From Leptospira sp. (GTDB lineage Bacteria; Spirochaetota; Leptospiria; Leptospirales; Leptospiraceae): a DNA stretch of 64,000 nucleotides. The notes beneath the pieces are model-generated. The model saw nothing but the letters and a program-made list of their open reading frames with translations, ran no database searches and was not told the origin of the DNA. The stretch covers positions 62,001-126,000 of the forward strand of contig PEQN01000003.1 of NCBI GenBank assembly GCA_002786225.1. The letters are read 5' to 3'. The position numbers and the translations under genes are program-made. Below are positions 60,843-64,000 of this stretch, piece by piece; the stretch's first letter is position 1, and the number at the start of each line of letters is the position of its first letter.

Positions 60843-62051
60843 TTGAAGAAATCAGGTTACTTTATTTCTATTGGAGCTGGTCTCAATCAAAAACCTTTGA
60901 TTGAGACGGCAAATTCCTTGGGTTTGAAAACTATCTCCATTGATAAAAATGATGTTGCTCCTGGTTTTGAAATTTCTGATGTAAAAATCTTAGAATCAAC
61001 CAGTGAGTATAGGAAGATCTATTCAGCCCTGCGACATATACCATTAACAGATAAAATTGTAGCTGTTGGAACAAGATCTTATGGTAAGGCAACTTATTCA
61101 GCTGCTTACCTATCATCCAAATTTAAACTTGTAGGAACAGAGCCAGAGGTAATTAAACTTTTTGAAAATAAGAAAAGTTATCTTAGCTTTTTAAATTCAA
61201 AAGGTTTAAGAACCCCTAAATCATATGAATGGAAGAATAAATCTTCGTTAAATAAATTATTGAATGAAATTGAATTTCCTGTTATTCTTAAACCTTCTAT
61301 GGGAAATGGAAAAATTGGAATTGAACATTTTGAAAACAAGGAAGAATTCAAATTAAGGATAGATAAAAATTTTCCTGACTCTCAGAAATTTGTTCTAGAA
61401 GAATTTATATCTGGCCCTGAGATCACAGTTTTAGGACTAAGCCAAAATCAAAAGTTTCATTTATGCTCAATAACTGACAAATGGACAACAAGCAAGGCTC
61501 CTTTTTTAGAGATAGCCCATACCTCTCCATCCCGTTTCCAATATTTGGAAGCAGAAATTAGAATTTATATTCAAAATATAATTTTTTATACAAATTACTC
61601 GAGTGGTCCATTTGTTGCAGAATTTAAAATTGATAGAAATGGTGATTTGGTTTTACTTGAGTGCAATCCTGAAGTTGGAGGTGAATTCTTAGCCGATCAG
61701 TTAATTCCCCATGCATATAAATATTCTTATTTTGAGTCATATGTAAAAATACTCGCTAGTAGAACCTTTACGGCTCCCAAGCAAAATGCAATTCCAAAGA
61801 ATTTAATAACATGTATCTATTATTATCTTCCACCCTCATTTGCTTCTAAAATTAAAAGTATTCCCGATTTTCTTCCATCCATATCTGAAAATCTATTCTT
61901 TGAGCAGAACTTAAAAAAGGAAAATGAGATGGTTGATAGATCAAAAGGAAATAATTCAAGAATCAAAGTGATAGGCATAACTAGAACCCAAGACATTAGT
62001 ACAGAATCTTGGTTAGACGAACTCTCGAAAAGGATTGAAATTGGATATTAA
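60843..62051 (+). CDS. ATP-grasp domain protein (carbamoyl-phosphate-synthase-like ligase)
   Basis: FPVILKPSMGNGKIGI, FVLEEFISGPEITVLG, VLLECNPEVGGEFLADQLI; likely TTG start 60843 just after RRM stop (ORF open from 60762). Confidence 0.85.
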   Translation: MKKSGYFISIGAGLNQKPLIETANSLGLKTISIDKNDVAPGFEISDVKILESTSEYRKIYSALRHIPLTDKIVAVGTRSYGKATYSAAYLSSKFKLVGTEPEVIKLFENKKSYLSFLNSKGLRTPKSYEWKNKSSLNKLLNEIEFPVILKPSMGNGKIGIEHFENKEEFKLRIDKNFPDSQKFVLEEFISGPEITVLGLSQNQKFHLCSITDKWTTSKAPFLEIAHTSPSRFQYLEAEIRIYIQNIIFYTNYSSGPFVAEFKIDRNGDLVLLECNPEVGGEFLADQLIPHAYKYSYFESYVKILASRTFTAPKQNAIPKNLITCIYYYLPPSFASKIKSIPDFLPSISENLFFEQNLKKENEMVDRSKGNNSRIKVIGITRTQDISTESWLDELSKRIEIGY

Positions 62052-62682
62052 TCTTACTCAAAAAATTTGGGATTCCCATTATACGAAATCCAAATCTCAA
62101 CTTGCTTATCCAGATGAAAATCTTGTACGAATTTTAAGTAAGCTTCCTTATAATGATCACAAAGACTTATCCTATAAAGCTTTAGATCTTGGTGCTGGAT
62201 CAGGTAGACATACTTATCTTTTGAAAAATTTTGGATATGAAACTTATGCTATAGATTACTCGCAAGAATCAATTAGTATGATTCAGTCGAAGCTTTCAGA
62301 TATAACTGCCTTGCAAATTGTCAAACTTCCCTATCCTTTTGAGTCTAACACTTTCGATCTAATAGTTTCTTGGGGAATGCTTCATTATAATTCTAAAGAA
62401 GAAATTGATCAAATACTAAAAGAAATTAAAAGAATATTAAAGCCAAATGCTTATTTCATTGGTACACTTCGTTCAGATAAAGATACCCACCTAAGAAATA
62501 ATTCCCAAGAAAATATACAATTAGAAGACTTGAAAGGTGGCTTTGTTCAACTCTTTAGTCAAGAAGATTGTTTGAATTTACTAAATGATTTTCATAGCTT
62601 GAGTCTAGGTTATATGGAAAGAACTCCAATGGGGAAATTACACCAAAAAATTGCTCACCACATCTTTCTTTGCCAAGCCTAG
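62035..62682 (+). CDS. Class I SAM-dependent methyltransferase
   Basis: ALDLGAGSGRHTYLLKNFGYETYAIDYSQESI, FDLIVSWGMLHYNSKEEIDQILKEIKRILKPNAYFIGT; overlaps ATP-grasp gene. Confidence 0.9.
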   Translation: MKLDINLTQKIWDSHYTKSKSQLAYPDENLVRILSKLPYNDHKDLSYKALDLGAGSGRHTYLLKNFGYETYAIDYSQESISMIQSKLSDITALQIVKLPYPFESNTFDLIVSWGMLHYNSKEEIDQILKEIKRILKPNAYFIGTLRSDKDTHLRNNSQENIQLEDLKGGFVQLFSQEDCLNLLNDFHSLSLGYMERTPMGKLHQKIAHHIFLCQA

Positions 62683-62689
62683 TAACAGA

Positions 62690-63595
62690 ATGAATGAACC
62701 CAATGAAAAAGAAATCTGTCCATTAAATAAGAATTGCAATTTTCATTTTCTTTACAATAGTACATTCAAAAATTACAATTTACCCATATACCTTTGTAAA
62801 ACCTGCGGATTACAAAAGCTCTACCCTAGACCTTCTAAGTTGAAAGATCTTTACCAAGAAGACTATTACCATGGAACAGCAAGTTTTGCGTATACCGATG
62901 AAAGAAAAAATTTTCATTTCCATTCATATGTCTGGAATTCAAGATTAAATCTCATTCAAAAATACAAACCTCAAGGATACATCTTAGAAGTAGGATCTTC
63001 TTTTGGAGGATTTCTTTCTAGAGCAAAAGAATATGGATATGAAATCCAAGGTATTGAGTTATCTGAGTATTCTTGTAAATATGCAAATTCCATTGGGATC
63101 CCCACTTTTCATGGAGACTTAGAAAATGCTCCATTCTCGAAAGAAAATTTTGATATTATAGTCTTGAATGAAGTCATCGAACATTTACCAAATCCAAAAT
63201 TAAGTTTGGACTTATTAGTAAACATTTTAAAACCCAATGGATTGTTGATCATACAAACAGCCAATTTTGAAGGCTGGCAAGCAAAGAAAGAATCCTCCAA
63301 ATACCATTACTATCTTCCTGGGCATCTATTCTATTACACTGAGTCAGTTTTGAGGAATGCCTTTAAAGCAAGAGGAATCCATAGAATGAAAATATACTAC
63401 GGTTCTGATATCAGTCTTTTTTCTAAACTAATGAAATCTAGCGGCAGTTTTAAAAATGCAATAGACTACCTTCGTTGGTTTAGGACTGCCTTTTACCATT
63501 TAAAATCAAAATTAAAATGGAAGTCTTATCCACTAACTTCTGGATTTGTTATCTACGGTTTCAAAGGTGGAAGGTTAGAAGAAAGGGAAGAATAA
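62690..63595 (+). CDS. SAM-dependent methyltransferase with N-terminal Cys cluster
   Basis: C-x5-C...LCKTCGLQKLYPRP, then ILEVGSSFGGFLSRAKEYGYEIQGIELSEYSCKYA, FDIIVLNEVIEHLPNPKLSLDLLVNILKPNGLLIIQT; ATG 62690. Confidence 0.88.
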   Translation: MNEPNEKEICPLNKNCNFHFLYNSTFKNYNLPIYLCKTCGLQKLYPRPSKLKDLYQEDYYHGTASFAYTDERKNFHFHSYVWNSRLNLIQKYKPQGYILEVGSSFGGFLSRAKEYGYEIQGIELSEYSCKYANSIGIPTFHGDLENAPFSKENFDIIVLNEVIEHLPNPKLSLDLLVNILKPNGLLIIQTANFEGWQAKKESSKYHYYLPGHLFYYTESVLRNAFKARGIHRMKIYYGSDISLFSKLMKSSGSFKNAIDYLRWFRTAFYHLKSKLKWKSYPLTSGFVIYGFKGGRLEEREE

Positions 63596-64000
63596 ACCTG
63601 TTCTGCAATTCCCATAGAGTCATTTTTTGAAATATTTTTGGCGTACTCATCATAGAGCATATCTTCAAAAATTTCTTCCGCATGTCCACCACTGATCAAA
63701 TTAGATTTATGAATGGAAGTTTTCATTTCTTTTAACATCATCTTTACAAAAATCGATTCAAATTCCACGGATGCATCATAGAGTTTTTTACGATAAGGAT
63801 CTTGTGCAACTTCGTCTTTGATGTTTTTCGGAAATTGTAAATTTGCTGAACTAACTATCCCTTGTGTTTTCTCAATAGATTGTTCTTTTAAAATTTCTTC
63901 GAAAGTTTTATTTTCCTTAACAGCGTCATTACCAGTTCTATTGGCCGATTTAGAATTACCAAGTGAATCTTTTTTATCAATTTCATGATTTTTATTTTGG
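63553..64000 (-). CDS. flgJ: Rod-binding protein FlgJ N-terminal-type (partial, runs off right edge)
   Basis: Reverse frame open from right edge to TAG at 63553; KKLYDASVEFESIFVKMMLKEMKTSI...GGHAEEIFEDMLYDEYAKNISKNDSMGIAEQVY matches FlgJ rod-binding pattern. Confidence 0.75.
   Translation of the reverse strand, partial: QNKNHEIDKKDSLGNSKSANRTGNDAVKENKTFEEILKEQSIEKTQGIVSSANLQFPKNIKDEVAQDPYRKKLYDASVEFESIFVKMMLKEMKTSIHKSNLISGGHAEEIFEDMLYDEYAKNISKNDSMGIAEQVYSSLSSNLPPLKP

Noticed and set aside
1-64000. CRISPR array, prophage, transposon, toxin-antitoxin or restriction system
   Set aside because: Read for regular direct repeats, transposase/integrase motifs and defence-type domains; none seen

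Overview
AT-rich bacterial chromosome segment, almost fully coding. It carries spirochete endoflagellar genes (fliG, an flgF/flgG-type rod gene, a partial flgJ) and families I recognise from Leptospira (DUF1574-like SGNH next to MBOAT, 7TM-SpoIIE-TPR phosphatases, many lipoproteins), so Leptospira or a close relative is the best guess. Core genes with clear identity: sdhA (partial)/sdhC, prfC, mgsA, miaB, mfd, panC, hisD, xth, pdhABC, fliG, pepN and uppP. I saw no rRNA, tRNA, CRISPR array, transposase or prophage. Most interesting items: (1) a short intergenic sRNA candidate with promoter-like boxes and a strong terminator at about 7797-7913, preceded by a palindrome and an 18-codon micro-ORF; (2) uppP split by an apparent 1-nt frameshift; (3) a locus of two UbiA-type prenyltransferases around an ABC exporter plus a lycopene-cyclase-domain protein; (4) an RRM / ATP-grasp / methyltransferase / methyltransferase operon between flagellar genes; (5) several family members lacking canonical catalytic residues (FGE-like lipoprotein, IscA/Nfu-like protein, J-domain protein). 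All family calls come from reading motifs; no database search was run.
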